A stretch of 64,000 bases of DNA, from contig JAEZGX010000030.1 in the NCBI GenBank assembly GCA_023416735.1, positions 186,001 to 250,000 of the forward strand, given 5' to 3'. The notes under the pieces were generated by a model. That model was not told the origin of the DNA. It searched no databases and worked only from the letters and a program-made list of their open reading frames with translations. Positions 15,636 through 23,432 of this stretch are shown here, piece after piece; the stretch's first letter is position 1; every line of letters begins with the position of its first letter. A program made the position numbers and the translations under genes. The DNA is from Verrucomicrobiota bacterium (lineage in GTDB: Bacteria > Verrucomicrobiota > Verrucomicrobiia > Opitutales > Opitutaceae).

Positions 15636-16838
15636 ATGCGTTGGTTCTTCGCGCTCAACGAAAATTCCCCCGGCTTCTGGGACTACGCTCACCTGATCCA
15701 GGTCGCCGTTCACACGGCGCAGAAACACACCTCGCTCATCCCCGTCTGCATCTACGACGGCGAGGAAAACGCGATCACCGTCTGGCTCCGCCAAGCCGGC
15801 GTCACCGTCCTCCGCCGCAGCACTTTCCTCGGGGTTATCACCGTCCATTTTTCGCCCATCGCGCGCGGCGCCTATCTCCGGCTCGAAATTCCCGCCATCT
15901 GCCGCGAGCAGGGCTGGACCGACCCGTTCGTCCTCTACACCGACTGCGACGTCATGTTTCTCCGCGACGTCGCACCGCTCCTCGACCCGCTCCGCCCACG
16001 CTTTCTCGCCGTTGCCCCCGAACACAACCGTGACGACTTCGACCGCTTCAACAGCGGCGTCATGCTCATCAACGTCCCCGCATGGGAGGCCGAATTGCCT
16101 GCGCTCACCGAGACGTTCCGCGCTCACATGGACGAAGCGCTTTCTCCACCTTACGACCAGGCGCTCCTCCAACGTCATTTCGCCGGTCGCATCGATCGTC
16201 TCCCTCTCGAGCTGAACTGGAAAACCTACTGGCCCGACCATCCCCACGCTGCGATCCTCCACTTCCACGGTCCAAAGCCCGCCCACAAATACCTCGTCTA
16301 CACCCGCCGCGCGCCCGCCGATCTTCTCACGCTCGCTTCGCCGTCCTACTTCCGCGCTTGCCACCAGTGGGACGCCGAACTCCTCGACGCCAACGAACGC
16401 CTTCCGATCCCACCCGATCCCAACTGCCGGCGCGTCGAACCCGGCTTCGAAGGTTTCGACCACGTCACTGGACTCGGTCATCCCGAAGGTCCGTTTCCCC
16501 TGATCATGCTCCCCATCCTTCGCTGGGGACTCGCCCCCTTTACCGAACTTTCCTTCACGCTTCCGCCCGGCCAACGCGCCGAGTTCGAGCTCAAGTTTCA
16601 ATGCCCGCACGTGGAGCAGGCGATCACGGTTTCTCTGGACGAACGCGAACTCGACCGCCTTCCCGTGCAACGCGTATCCGACGCCCAATCCCACGTGATC
16701 GACCTCGGCGTCTCACCCGGCCCCCACGGCCTCCGCCTCACCTACGCGCAAGGCTATCCGCAAGCCGCGCCGGACTCCCGCATCCTCGCCGTCGCGTTTC
16801 ACACGCTTCGTGTCGTTTTCAAGCCTTCCGCTTCTTAA
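15636..16838 (+). CDS. GT8-like glycosyltransferase with C-terminal beta-sandwich domain
   Basis: A 400-residue protein. The ATG at 15636 opens MRWFFALNENSPGFWDYAHL; a TTG at 15600 would add 12 residues without family character. Residues 1-230 look like a GT-A nucleotide-sugar transferase of the GT8 type: DxD motif in LYTDCDVMF near residue 107-112, FNSGVMLINV, PYDQALLQRHF, LELNWKTYW, and a metal-binding-type HFHGPKPAHKY. After about residue 270 the chain changes to a beta-rich module (LSFTLPPGQRAEFELKFQ, ITVSLDERELDRLPVQ) that is not part of GT8 and could bind carbohydrate or lipid. It is a lone gene; the acceptor is unknown. Confidence 0.82.
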   Translation: MRWFFALNENSPGFWDYAHLIQVAVHTAQKHTSLIPVCIYDGEENAITVWLRQAGVTVLRRSTFLGVITVHFSPIARGAYLRLEIPAICREQGWTDPFVLYTDCDVMFLRDVAPLLDPLRPRFLAVAPEHNRDDFDRFNSGVMLINVPAWEAELPALTETFRAHMDEALSPPYDQALLQRHFAGRIDRLPLELNWKTYWPDHPHAAILHFHGPKPAHKYLVYTRRAPADLLTLASPSYFRACHQWDAELLDANERLPIPPDPNCRRVEPGFEGFDHVTGLGHPEGPFPLIMLPILRWGLAPFTELSFTLPPGQRAEFELKFQCPHVEQAITVSLDERELDRLPVQRVSDAQSHVIDLGVSPGPHGLRLTYAQGYPQAAPDSRILAVAFHTLRVVFKPSAS

Positions 16839-16862
16839 CACCGCTCAACCGTCGGCGATAAA

Positions 16863-16878
16863 CCGACCCTCTCGTCGG
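16863..16878 (-). terminator. Weak hairpin downstream of tRNA-Gly
   Basis: CCGAC (minus strand 16878-16874) and GTCGG (16867-16863) form a 5-bp stem around GAGAGG, followed by TTTAT on the minus strand. It begins 8 bases after the tRNA CCA end. The stem is short, so this is a tentative terminator; it might also serve the convergent glycosyltransferase gene. Confidence 0.4.
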
Positions 16879-16885
16879 GTTGATT

Positions 16886-16960
16886 TGGTGCGGGCGGAGG
16901 GAGTCGAACCCTCCTCTCAGGCTTGGGAAGCCCACATAATAGCCGATATACTACGCCCGC
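16886..16960 (-). tRNA. tRNA-Gly (anticodon CCC), CCA encoded
   Basis: Read on the minus strand, the gene starts GCGGGCG and closes with CGCCCGC (7-bp acceptor), then discriminator A and an encoded CCA (16888-16886). The D arm is GTA...TAT with a GGC loop core, the anticodon arm is TGGGC-TTCCCAA-GCCTG with anticodon CCC at 16925-16927, the variable loop AGAG, and the T arm GAGGG-TTCGACT-CCCTC. The anticodon stem has two wobble pairs at its outer end. It reads GGG codons. Confidence 0.96.
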
Positions 16961-17027
16961 AAAAAACGTTCGCGAAAAAAAGGGACAAACCTCGCGACCG
17001 CAATCCCGAATCTCTCGCAGCCTTCGC

Positions 17028-17627
17028 TCACGAATACGTGCGCCGCGCTTCCAACGCGCTCTTCAGCGTGACCGAATCCGCGTAAAGCACGCCACCGCCG
17101 CTCGGCAGCCCAAAACCAATCCGCGTCACCTTCACCTCGCGCCCCTGCGCCGCGAGTTGCTCCGTCAGATAATGACACGTCGCCTCGCCTTCGACGTCGT
17201 TCGAAAGCGCCAAAATCAACTCCCCAACCCCTCCCGTCTCCACGCGCGCGAACAACGCCGCAAAATTCAGATCCTTCGGCCCCACCCCATGCAGCGGCGA
17301 CAACTTGCCGTGCAGCACATGATACACGCCGCGATACGCGCCACTCCGCTCCAACGCCACCAGATCCGGCACCTGTTCCACCACACACACCACCGACTGC
17401 TCGCGCCGCTCGTCCGCACAGATCGCGCAGAGTTCGCCTTCCGCGATATTCCCGCATCGCGAACACCGCCGCACCGTCCGCGCCGCTTCTTCCAACGCAT
17501 TCACCAGCGCCGGCAACCGCTCCGGTTTCTCCACGAGCAGATGCAACGCAATCCGCTCCGACGACCGAAAGCCCAGCCCCGGCAGCTGCTTCAAATGCTG
17601 CTGCAGTTTCTCAAACGCCGACGACAT
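17028..17627 (-). CDS. recR: Recombination mediator RecR
   Basis: A 199-residue RecR, full length for the family. Order of elements: helix-hairpin-helix near LPGLGFRSSERIALHLL (15-31), a C4 zinc finger C55-x2-C58-x8-C67-x2-C70, a Toprim domain (SVVCVVEQVPDLVALERSG, YHVLHGKLSPLHGVGPKDL, ILALSNDVEGEATCHYL) and the C-terminal GFGLPSGGGVLYADSVTL. With RecF/RecO it helps load RecA on gapped DNA. The start at 17627 matches the usual N terminus. It is downstream of ybaB, the common ybaB-recR pairing, but here the two are separated by a large AT-rich inverted repeat. Confidence 0.96.
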   Translation of the reverse strand: MSSAFEKLQQHLKQLPGLGFRSSERIALHLLVEKPERLPALVNALEEAARTVRRCSRCGNIAEGELCAICADERREQSVVCVVEQVPDLVALERSGAYRGVYHVLHGKLSPLHGVGPKDLNFAALFARVETGGVGELILALSNDVEGEATCHYLTEQLAAQGREVKVTRIGFGLPSGGGVLYADSVTLKSALEARRTYS

Positions 17628-17631
17628 CGGG

Positions 17632-17726
17632 AATTTTCGAACTTCGATTTCGGATTTTCGATTCCCGACTTCATCAGCGGCAAACGCCTGCAAAATCGAA
17701 AATCGAAATTCGAAATTCGAAAATCA
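17632..17726. repeat. AT-rich inverted repeat built of TTTCGA units between ybaB and recR
   Basis: Left arm 17632-17663 and right arm 17690-17726 consist of TTTTCGA/TTTCGAA-type units. The reverse complement of the right arm matches the left arm at about 28 of 32 positions, with a ~26-base GC-rich centre. The transcribed form would be a long hairpin between the ybaB stop codon (inside the right arm) and the recR start. The low GC content contrasts sharply with surrounding DNA, which suggests an inserted REP/MITE-like element or an RNA processing or attenuation hairpin. Confidence 0.8.
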
Positions 17727-18032
17727 CATGAACCCCGGCATCTGAAACGCCGAGGTCACTTTCTGCATTTCCGCGTCGTTGTATTCCTTCGCCTGCTTTG
17801 CCGCGTCTTGCACCGCCGCCAGCACCGTGTCCGACACGAGCTTCGCATCTTCCTTCAAGAATTCCGGATCCAGTTCCAACGCGAGAAACTTGCCCGAGCC
17901 GTTGATTTTGATCTTCACCGCGCCTCCTCCGCTCGTGACATCGATCACTTTCGCCTCGAGCTCTGCCTGCAGCGCCTCGATGCCACGCTGCATTTTCTGC
18001 GCCTGTTTGAGAAGTTTGCCTACGCCAGCCAT
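17724..18032 (-). CDS. ybaB: YbaB/EbfC family nucleoid-associated protein
   Basis: A 102-residue protein with the family features MAGVGKLLKQAQKMQRGIEALQAELEAK, then VTSGGGAVKIKINGSGKFLALELDPEFLKED and VLAAVQDAAKQAKEYNDAEMQKVTSAF. Family members form tweezer-like dimers that bind DNA and are usually encoded with recR, as here. The ATG at 18032 gives the standard N terminus. Its stop codon lies in the right arm of the inverted repeat that separates it from recR. Confidence 0.95.
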   Translation of the reverse strand: MAGVGKLLKQAQKMQRGIEALQAELEAKVIDVTSGGGAVKIKINGSGKFLALELDPEFLKEDAKLVSDTVLAAVQDAAKQAKEYNDAEMQKVTSAFQMPGFM

Positions 18033-18078
18033 GGGATGATTTGGGTTTGTCGTTAGAGTTGAGCGTGCCGGTAAACGG

Positions 18079-18999
18079 CTAAACCGCGTCCGCGGCGAAC
18101 ACATTTTCGTAGCCTTCGCGAAAACTCGGATACCGCGGCGTCCACCCAAGTTCCCGCTTCACCTTCGCATTCGAAATCACCCGATCCGGCGTCACCGCTC
18201 GCCGACCGCCCGCTGGCACACCGGTGAACCTCGGCGCTCCGACGCCCAGCCGTCGCGCGACCCACGCCACCACCTCCGCTTTCGTCGCCGCTCCATCGTC
18301 CACCACATTGAAAATTCCTCTCGCTGATTCCGGCGCCGTCCACGCCGCCCAAATCGCCGCACCGACATCGTCGCGGTGCACCAAGTTCAACCGATGCTCC
18401 CCGCGGCCCGCGACTTCTCCGTTGCGCACCTGCTCGATCAAATACCGCCGCCCCGGCCCGTAAATTCCCGCCAGCCGCAGCACAAAACACCGCTCAAACC
18501 CACGCGCGCCGTCTCCCCCACCCGCCTCCAACAACACCTGCTCCGCTTCCTGCAAAATCGCCCCGCGCTCTCCCGCACCTTCCGTGCTCGCCTCCTCGTC
18601 CACGACCACGCCTCCGTCCTGCGGATACACCGACGTGCTGCTTGTATAAACCACAGTCCCGTTCGCCGATCTCGCCCGCGCCCACGCCACAATCGACTTC
18701 ATCCCTTCCAAATAACTCCGCCGATATCCTTCCAGCCCGCCACCGCCCGAACTCACCGCATTCAACACATACTCCGCCCCGCCCGCCACGTCGCCGTGCC
18801 ACGCGTCCGACGCCAGCTCCGCCACCACCACTTGCGCCCCGTCGCGATGCAGCTCCGCGGCCGTCGCTGCGTTCCGCGTCAGGGCCGTGACTTCCATCCC
18901 CCGCGCAATCGCCTCCCTCGCCACCGCTCCACCGACGTATCCACATCCAAATACGATCAGGCGTTTTCCTGCAAAATTTCCGTGGGCAAAGCCGGACAT
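18079..18999 (-). CDS. YeeZ-like NAD(P)-dependent epimerase/dehydratase (atypical SDR)
   Basis: A 306-residue Rossmann protein. The nucleotide-binding motif is GCGYVGG at residues 18-24, followed by ALTRN; an SSTSVYPQ segment near residue 120-127 corresponds to the SDR serine/tyrosine region, and LRLAGIYGPGR and NLVHRDDVGAAI are extended-SDR motifs. The GxGYVG start and overall order match atypical SDRs such as E. coli YeeZ, whose substrates are not established. It is 46 bases upstream of ybaB on the same strand and diverges from the DJ-1 gene 18 bases away, so their promoters overlap. Confidence 0.85.
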   Translation of the reverse strand: MSGFAHGNFAGKRLIVFGCGYVGGAVAREAIARGMEVTALTRNAATAAELHRDGAQVVVAELASDAWHGDVAGGAEYVLNAVSSGGGGLEGYRRSYLEGMKSIVAWARARSANGTVVYTSSTSVYPQDGGVVVDEEASTEGAGERGAILQEAEQVLLEAGGGDGARGFERCFVLRLAGIYGPGRRYLIEQVRNGEVAGRGEHRLNLVHRDDVGAAIWAAWTAPESARGIFNVVDDGAATKAEVVAWVARRLGVGAPRFTGVPAGGRRAVTPDRVISNAKVKRELGWTPRYPSFREGYENVFAADAV

Positions 19000-19017
19000 G
19001 CTTGTTCAACTCATCGC

Positions 19018-19560
19018 ATGCCCACCGTTCTCGCAATCCTCGCGGAGGGATTTGAGGAAATCGAGGCTGTCACCCCGATCGATCTCCTGCGCCGCGCCGG
19101 CGCCGACGTCACCCTCGCCGCCCTCGGCGACACCATTCACGTCGCCGGCGGCCGCGCCAATCTCGTCCTTCACGCCGACACCACGCTCGCCGCCGTCGAA
19201 TCGAACAACTTCGACGCGATCTTCCTCCCCGGCGGCCCCGGCACCAAAAACCTCCGCGCCGATCCTCGCGTTCGCGCGATCATTCTCCGCCATCATTCCG
19301 CCGGTCGCCTCGTGACCGCGATCTGTGCCGCACCCACCGTCCTTCACGACGCCGGCCTTCTCGCCAACCGCCGCTACACCGCACACCCGTCCGTCGCAAA
19401 CGAGCTGCCCAACCTCCTCGCCAACGAACGTGTCGTCCTCGATGGCAATCTCCTCACTTCCCGCGGTGCCGGCACCGCCCTCGACTTCGGCCTTCGTCTG
19501 ATCGAACTCCTCTTCACCCCCGAAAAGTCCCGCGAAGTCGCAGCTTCGATCTGCGCCTGA
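19018..19560 (+). CDS. DJ-1/PfpI superfamily protein (YajL-like)
   Basis: A 180-residue protein of the DJ-1/YajL branch: MPTVLAILAEGFEEIEAVTPIDLL with conserved E16, IFLPGGPGTKNLR, and the nucleophile elbow TAICAAPTVL with C103, then SRGAGTALDFGLRLIELL. Members are linked to glyoxalase III or deglycase-type chemistry and oxidative-stress protection; the exact activity is debated. The start ATG at 19018 gives the usual N terminus and lies 18 bases from the divergent YeeZ-like start. No terminator is obvious downstream. Confidence 0.93.
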   Translation: MPTVLAILAEGFEEIEAVTPIDLLRRAGADVTLAALGDTIHVAGGRANLVLHADTTLAAVESNNFDAIFLPGGPGTKNLRADPRVRAIILRHHSAGRLVTAICAAPTVLHDAGLLANRRYTAHPSVANELPNLLANERVVLDGNLLTSRGAGTALDFGLRLIELLFTPEKSREVAASICA

Positions 19561-19911
19561 TCCCGTCTCCAGTCCGTCCGCAGAGGGTATCATCTGCCAA
19601 CCACTCCGACACCCGCAGAGATTCGCGTGATGGGGTGTCCTTCGCAGTTTTCCCGGAGTTCGACCGCTCGGTTTCCTTCCTCCGCGCGTTTTTACCAGCG
19701 CTATACACTCCTGCAGTTCGTTCTACTCTAAGTAGATCGTCCGTGCTCATCCCTCAGCCCCACATCCGAGCGAATTCTACCAAGGTGTAGAATTGACTAG
19801 GAAACTGGGGGTTATTCCCTAGTCGCGTCTCATGGCCCCGACGTTCGTCGACCTGTGCCGCGCCGCTTTTTCACCGGAAGCGACGGGGCGAAGCCTGTCC
19901 GTTTTTACACG
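19561..19911. other. 351-base intergenic region ahead of the polysaccharide locus
   Basis: No gene is seen here. It is one of the least GC-rich stretches of the window and presumably holds the promoter and leader for the ~34-kb plus-strand gene run. The only clear structures are the palindromic CTAGG element (see 19795-19824) and a TTGACT hexamer at 19793 that overlaps it. A convincing -10 box at 16-18 bases was not found, so a non-housekeeping promoter is possible. No terminator for the upstream DJ-1 gene was found. Confidence 0.6.
19795..19824. promoter_or_regulatory. Candidate regulator-binding palindrome GACTAGG-N16-CCTAGTC
   Basis: GACTAGG and CCTAGTC are perfect 7-base inverted arms around a 16-base centre containing GGGGG. 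Read on the opposite strand it is CTAGGG-N5-CCCCC, matching an element at 63475-63490 upstream of the secreted beta-strand-repeat gene. It ends 88 bases before the start of the first polysaccharide gene, a plausible activator or operator position. Confidence 0.5.
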
Positions 19912-22900
19912 ATGTGCGGGATAACCGGATTCGTTGAGGCCGGCAGCGACACGGACCTGCGCCGCGATTCCGTCGCCCGCATGTGTCAGCGCATGGTTCA
20001 CCGTGGCCCCGACGATGGCGCTCTCCACTCCGCCGCCCACGCGACCCTCGGCATGCGCCGACTCGCTATTTTCGATCCCGCCAACGGCCGGCAGCCGATG
20101 AGCACACCGGATGGTCGCCTCCACCTCGTTTTCAACGGTGCCATCTACAATTTCCGTCCACTCCGCGACGAACTCTCCGCCGCCGGTTTCGCGTTCCGCA
20201 CTTCCTGCGACACCGAAGTTCTCCTCGCCGCCTACGCGCACTGGGGCGAGCGCTGCCTCGACCGCCTTCGCGGCATGTTCGCGTTCGCCATCTGGGATTC
20301 GCATGACGAGTCGCTCTTCCTCGCCCGCGATCCATTCGGCATCAAACCGCTCTACTATCGCCACGACGGTGCTCGGCTGCTCTTCGCGTCCGAGCTCAAC
20401 GCCCTTCTCGCGTCGGGCGTAGTCTCGACCGAAATCGATCCGGTATCGCTTTCCGAATACCTCGCCTGGCTCGCCGTCCCCGCGCCTCGCACCATCTATC
20501 GCGGCATCTTCAGTCTCCGCCCGGGTGAATGCGCCACGTTCCGCCGCGGCGAACTTTCGATCCGCGCCGCGTGGTCTTTCCGTTCGATCCCCGCCTCAGA
20601 ATCGCCCTGTCGCTCTCGGGCCGATTTCGAACGCGAGCTGCGCTTCCGCCTGGAAGACAGCGTCCAGGCTCACGCAATCGCCGACGTCCCCGTCGGTGCT
20701 TTTCTCTCGGGCGGACTCGATTCCGCTGTCGTCGCCGGCCTCATGTCACGTGCCACCGGCGCTCGTCTGAAGACCTTCACCATCGGCTTCGGCGAAACCG
20801 GCTTCGACGAATCCTCCGCCGCCGAAACCACCGCGCGTCACTTCGGCTGCGATCACCACACGCGAATTCTCAGCGGCGCGGAGGTCGCGCGCGATCTGAG
20901 CACCGTCCTTGCCGCGATGGATCAACCCACCGGCGACGGCATCAACACCTACTACGTCAGCCAGACCGCCCGACAGGGCGGCGTCACCGTTGCACTTTCC
21001 GGTCTCGGCGGTGACGAACTTTTCGGCGGGTATCCATCTTTTCGCGACATCCCGCGCCTCTCGCGTTTGCTCCCGGTCTGGCAATTCGTTCCTCCGCCTT
21101 TGCGCCGCAACCTACTCGCCCGCCTGCGTCGCGGCGCAACACGTTCCCGCAAGCTCGCCGACATGCTCGAGCACGCGCACTCGTTTCACGAGCTCAACGC
21201 CATGCAGCGCCGCGTGTTCTCCGAGGACCGGCGCCGTGAACTTCTCTCGTCCGACCTTCGCCGCTTCGCCGCCAACACTCCCCCTTTCCATCCCGAGCTC
21301 GTCGCGCTCGCCGCCGACTTGGCTCGCGCTCCCTCGCTCGACGCGATCAGCGCCTGGGAACTCCGCACCTACATGGCCGACGTGCTCCTGCGCGACAGCG
21401 ACGTCATGAGCATGCGCCATTCGCTCGAGCTGCGCGTGCCCTTCGTCGACCGCCCGCTCGCCGAATGGCTCTGGCGCCAACCCGCCGCTTTCAAGTTCGA
21501 CCACCGCGAACCCAAAGCCGCGCTCGCCCGCTCACTGCGCGACATTCTCCCGCCCGACCTCGCCCGACGCCGAAAGCAAGGGTTCACGTTTCCTTTCGCT
21601 TCGTGGATGAAATCCGAGCTCCGGCCTTTCCTCGAAGCAACGTTCGCCGACACCTCCATCGATCGCTCCGGCTTCTTTTCCCGGACGGCCGTGCAACACC
21701 GCTGGCAATCGTTTCTCACCGCCGACGACACCCGCGATTGGTCCCGAGTCTGGAGCCTCGCCGTTCTCATCGATTTCGCCAACCGCCCCACGCCCACGCC
21801 GCTCCGCCCGCGTCCCTGGCCCGTCGAGCCGCACGCCGCCAACGCGGTTCCCGCCCCCCACATCGTCACAAACCGTTCCACAACGCGCGTCACCGCCGCG
21901 AAACGGCGCACGCTTCTCCTCGCCCCCGAAATCTTCGCCTCCGAAGGCGGGATCCCGCGCATTCTCCAAATCTACCTCAAAGCTCTCTGCGATCTCTCCG
22001 GCCCCAACGACGCCGTGCGTCTCGTCGCCTTGAACGACCACATGGTCGACTCGCGCGATCTCCGCCGCTCCTCCAACGACCGCCTTTCCGAGTGGCGCGT
22101 CGCCGGCCGCAATAAACCGCGCTTCATCCGCGACACCCTCGCCCTGTCCCGCGGCGCCGATCGCCTCGTCTGCGGCCATCTCGCGCAACTTCCCGTCGCC
22201 CTCGCCGCGAAACTGCGGTATCCACATCTTCGCTACTACCTCGTTGCCCACGGCATCGAGGTCTGGCGCGACTACACGACCCTCGAACGCCTCGCGCTCC
22301 GCGGCGCCGAACGCATCCTCTGCGTCAGCGATTACACTCGCAGCGAGCTTCTCCGCCGCTGCTCCCTCTCACCGGAGAAAGTCGTCGTCCTGCCCAACGC
22401 CCTCGATCCTTACTTCAAGATCGCCCCGGGGCTTCCCCGCAACGGTCGCGCCCCGACGGTTCTCGTCGTCACGCGCCTCACCTATTCCGACCGCTACAAG
22501 GGCGTCGAACACATGATCCAGGCGATGCCCGCGATCCGCGCCGCCATTCCCGACGCCACACTCCGTATTGTCGGACGCGGCGACGATCTTCCGCGCCTGC
22601 AACAACTGCGCGACACACTCCGCCTCCGTCACGCCATCGAATTCCTCGGTTACATCGACGACCGCCGGATGGCCGACGAACTCCGCTCCTGCACGCTTTT
22701 CGCTCTGCCCAGCGAGCGCGAGGGCTTCGGGCTCGTTTACCTCGAAGCCATGGCCAACGGCCGTCCCTGCCTCGGAGCTCGCGCTGGCGGCGTGCCTGAA
22801 GTCATCACTCCCGAAACCGGCGTCCTCGTTCCCTACGCGGACGTGCCCGCCATTGCCGACGCCGCCATCGCTGCCCTCCGACGCGAATGGAACGAAGCCG

Positions 22901-22974
22901 CCATCCTCAACCGTGCTCGCGAGTTTTCGTATTCGCATTTCAAGGACCGCCTCGCTTCCCTCCTCGCGCTTTGA
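19912..22974 (+). CDS. Fusion: class II glutamine amidotransferase/asparagine synthetase (AsnB-type) + GT4 glycosyltransferase
   Basis: A single uninterrupted frame of 1020 residues. Residues 1-625 are a complete AsnB-type protein. It begins MCGITGF, whose Cys2 becomes the N-terminal nucleophile (this fixes the ATG at 19912), has glutaminase text RGMFAFAIWD, an ATP pyrophosphatase PP-loop SGGLDS at 266-271, and LSGLGGDELFGGY near 362-374. Residues ~626-662 are a Pro/Ala-rich linker. Residues ~663-1020 are a GT4 (GT-B) glycosyltransferase with LVVTRLTYSDRYKGVEHMI and an E-x7-E site at E937/E945 (EGFGLVYLEAM). AsnB homologues are common in exopolysaccharide loci and may amidate sugars; the covalent link to a GT is unusual. 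It is the first gene of the locus. Confidence 0.9.
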   Translation: MCGITGFVEAGSDTDLRRDSVARMCQRMVHRGPDDGALHSAAHATLGMRRLAIFDPANGRQPMSTPDGRLHLVFNGAIYNFRPLRDELSAAGFAFRTSCDTEVLLAAYAHWGERCLDRLRGMFAFAIWDSHDESLFLARDPFGIKPLYYRHDGARLLFASELNALLASGVVSTEIDPVSLSEYLAWLAVPAPRTIYRGIFSLRPGECATFRRGELSIRAAWSFRSIPASESPCRSRADFERELRFRLEDSVQAHAIADVPVGAFLSGGLDSAVVAGLMSRATGARLKTFTIGFGETGFDESSAAETTARHFGCDHHTRILSGAEVARDLSTVLAAMDQPTGDGINTYYVSQTARQGGVTVALSGLGGDELFGGYPSFRDIPRLSRLLPVWQFVPPPLRRNLLARLRRGATRSRKLADMLEHAHSFHELNAMQRRVFSEDRRRELLSSDLRRFAANTPPFHPELVALAADLARAPSLDAISAWELRTYMADVLLRDSDVMSMRHSLELRVPFVDRPLAEWLWRQPAAFKFDHREPKAALARSLRDILPPDLARRRKQGFTFPFASWMKSELRPFLEATFADTSIDRSGFFSRTAVQHRWQSFLTADDTRDWSRVWSLAVLIDFANRPTPTPLRPRPWPVEPHAANAVPAPHIVTNRSTTRVTAAKRRTLLLAPEIFASEGGIPRILQIYLKALCDLSGPNDAVRLVALNDHMVDSRDLRRSSNDRLSEWRVAGRNKPRFIRDTLALSRGADRLVCGHLAQLPVALAAKLRYPHLRYYLVAHGIEVWRDYTTLERLALRGAERILCVSDYTRSELLRRCSLSPEKVVVLPNALDPYFKIAPGLPRNGRAPTVLVVTRLTYSDRYKGVEHMIQAMPAIRAAIPDATLRIVGRGDDLPRLQQLRDTLRLRHAIEFLGYIDDRRMADELRSCTLFALPSEREGFGLVYLEAMANGRPCLGARAGGVPEVITPETGVLVPYADVPAIADAAIAALRREWNEAAILNRAREFSYSHFKDRLASLLAL

Positions 22975-22996
22975 CCCTTCCGCTTCGCCTCGGCTC

Positions 22997-23431
22997 ATGA
23001 ACAAGCATCTCACCCTGCGCGTGCAAAACTCCGGGCTGCTCGCGCTCAAGTGCTTCAAAGACCTTCCGGACGGAAACCTCTTCATCGCCGAAGCCGGCCA
23101 GCACGTTCCGTTTCCGATCAAACGCGTCTATTTCATCAACACGCTCGCGAACCCCAAAGCCGTTCGCGGAAAACACGCGCATCGCAAACTCCGGCAGGCC
23201 ATCTTCTGCATCAGCGGCTCCTTCACGCTTCATCTCGACGACGGACAAACCAAGCAGCGCATCCACCTCAACGATCCCGCGCGCGGCGTCCTCCTGGGCC
23301 CGATGCTGTGGCACACGATGTCTTCGTTCTCCTACGATTGCGTGATCCTCGTCCTCGCCAGCGATCGTTTCAAAGAATCCGACTACATCCGCGACTACGA
23401 CGAGTTCCGGACCCTCGCGCGTAGCCAATAG
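22997..23431 (+). CDS. FdtA/QdtA-type cupin (dTDP-sugar 3,4-ketoisomerase-like, WxcM family)
   Basis: A 144-residue single cupin. Signature text: IKRVYFINTLANPKAVRGKHAHRKLRQAIFC with H60 and H62 and Gln67, then GSFTLHLDDG and GVLLGPMLWHTM. FdtA/QdtA proteins convert dTDP-4-keto-6-deoxyglucose to the 3-keto isomer on the way to 3-amino-3,6-dideoxy sugars (Fuc3N/Qui3N). No matching RmlA/RmlB, aminotransferase or acyltransferase for that sugar is in the window, so those steps must be encoded elsewhere or the protein has another isomerase role. The ATG at 22997 is 22 bases after the fusion gene. Confidence 0.85.
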   Translation: MNKHLTLRVQNSGLLALKCFKDLPDGNLFIAEAGQHVPFPIKRVYFINTLANPKAVRGKHAHRKLRQAIFCISGSFTLHLDDGQTKQRIHLNDPARGVLLGPMLWHTMSSFSYDCVILVLASDRFKESDYIRDYDEFRTLARSQ

Positions 23432-23432
23432 C

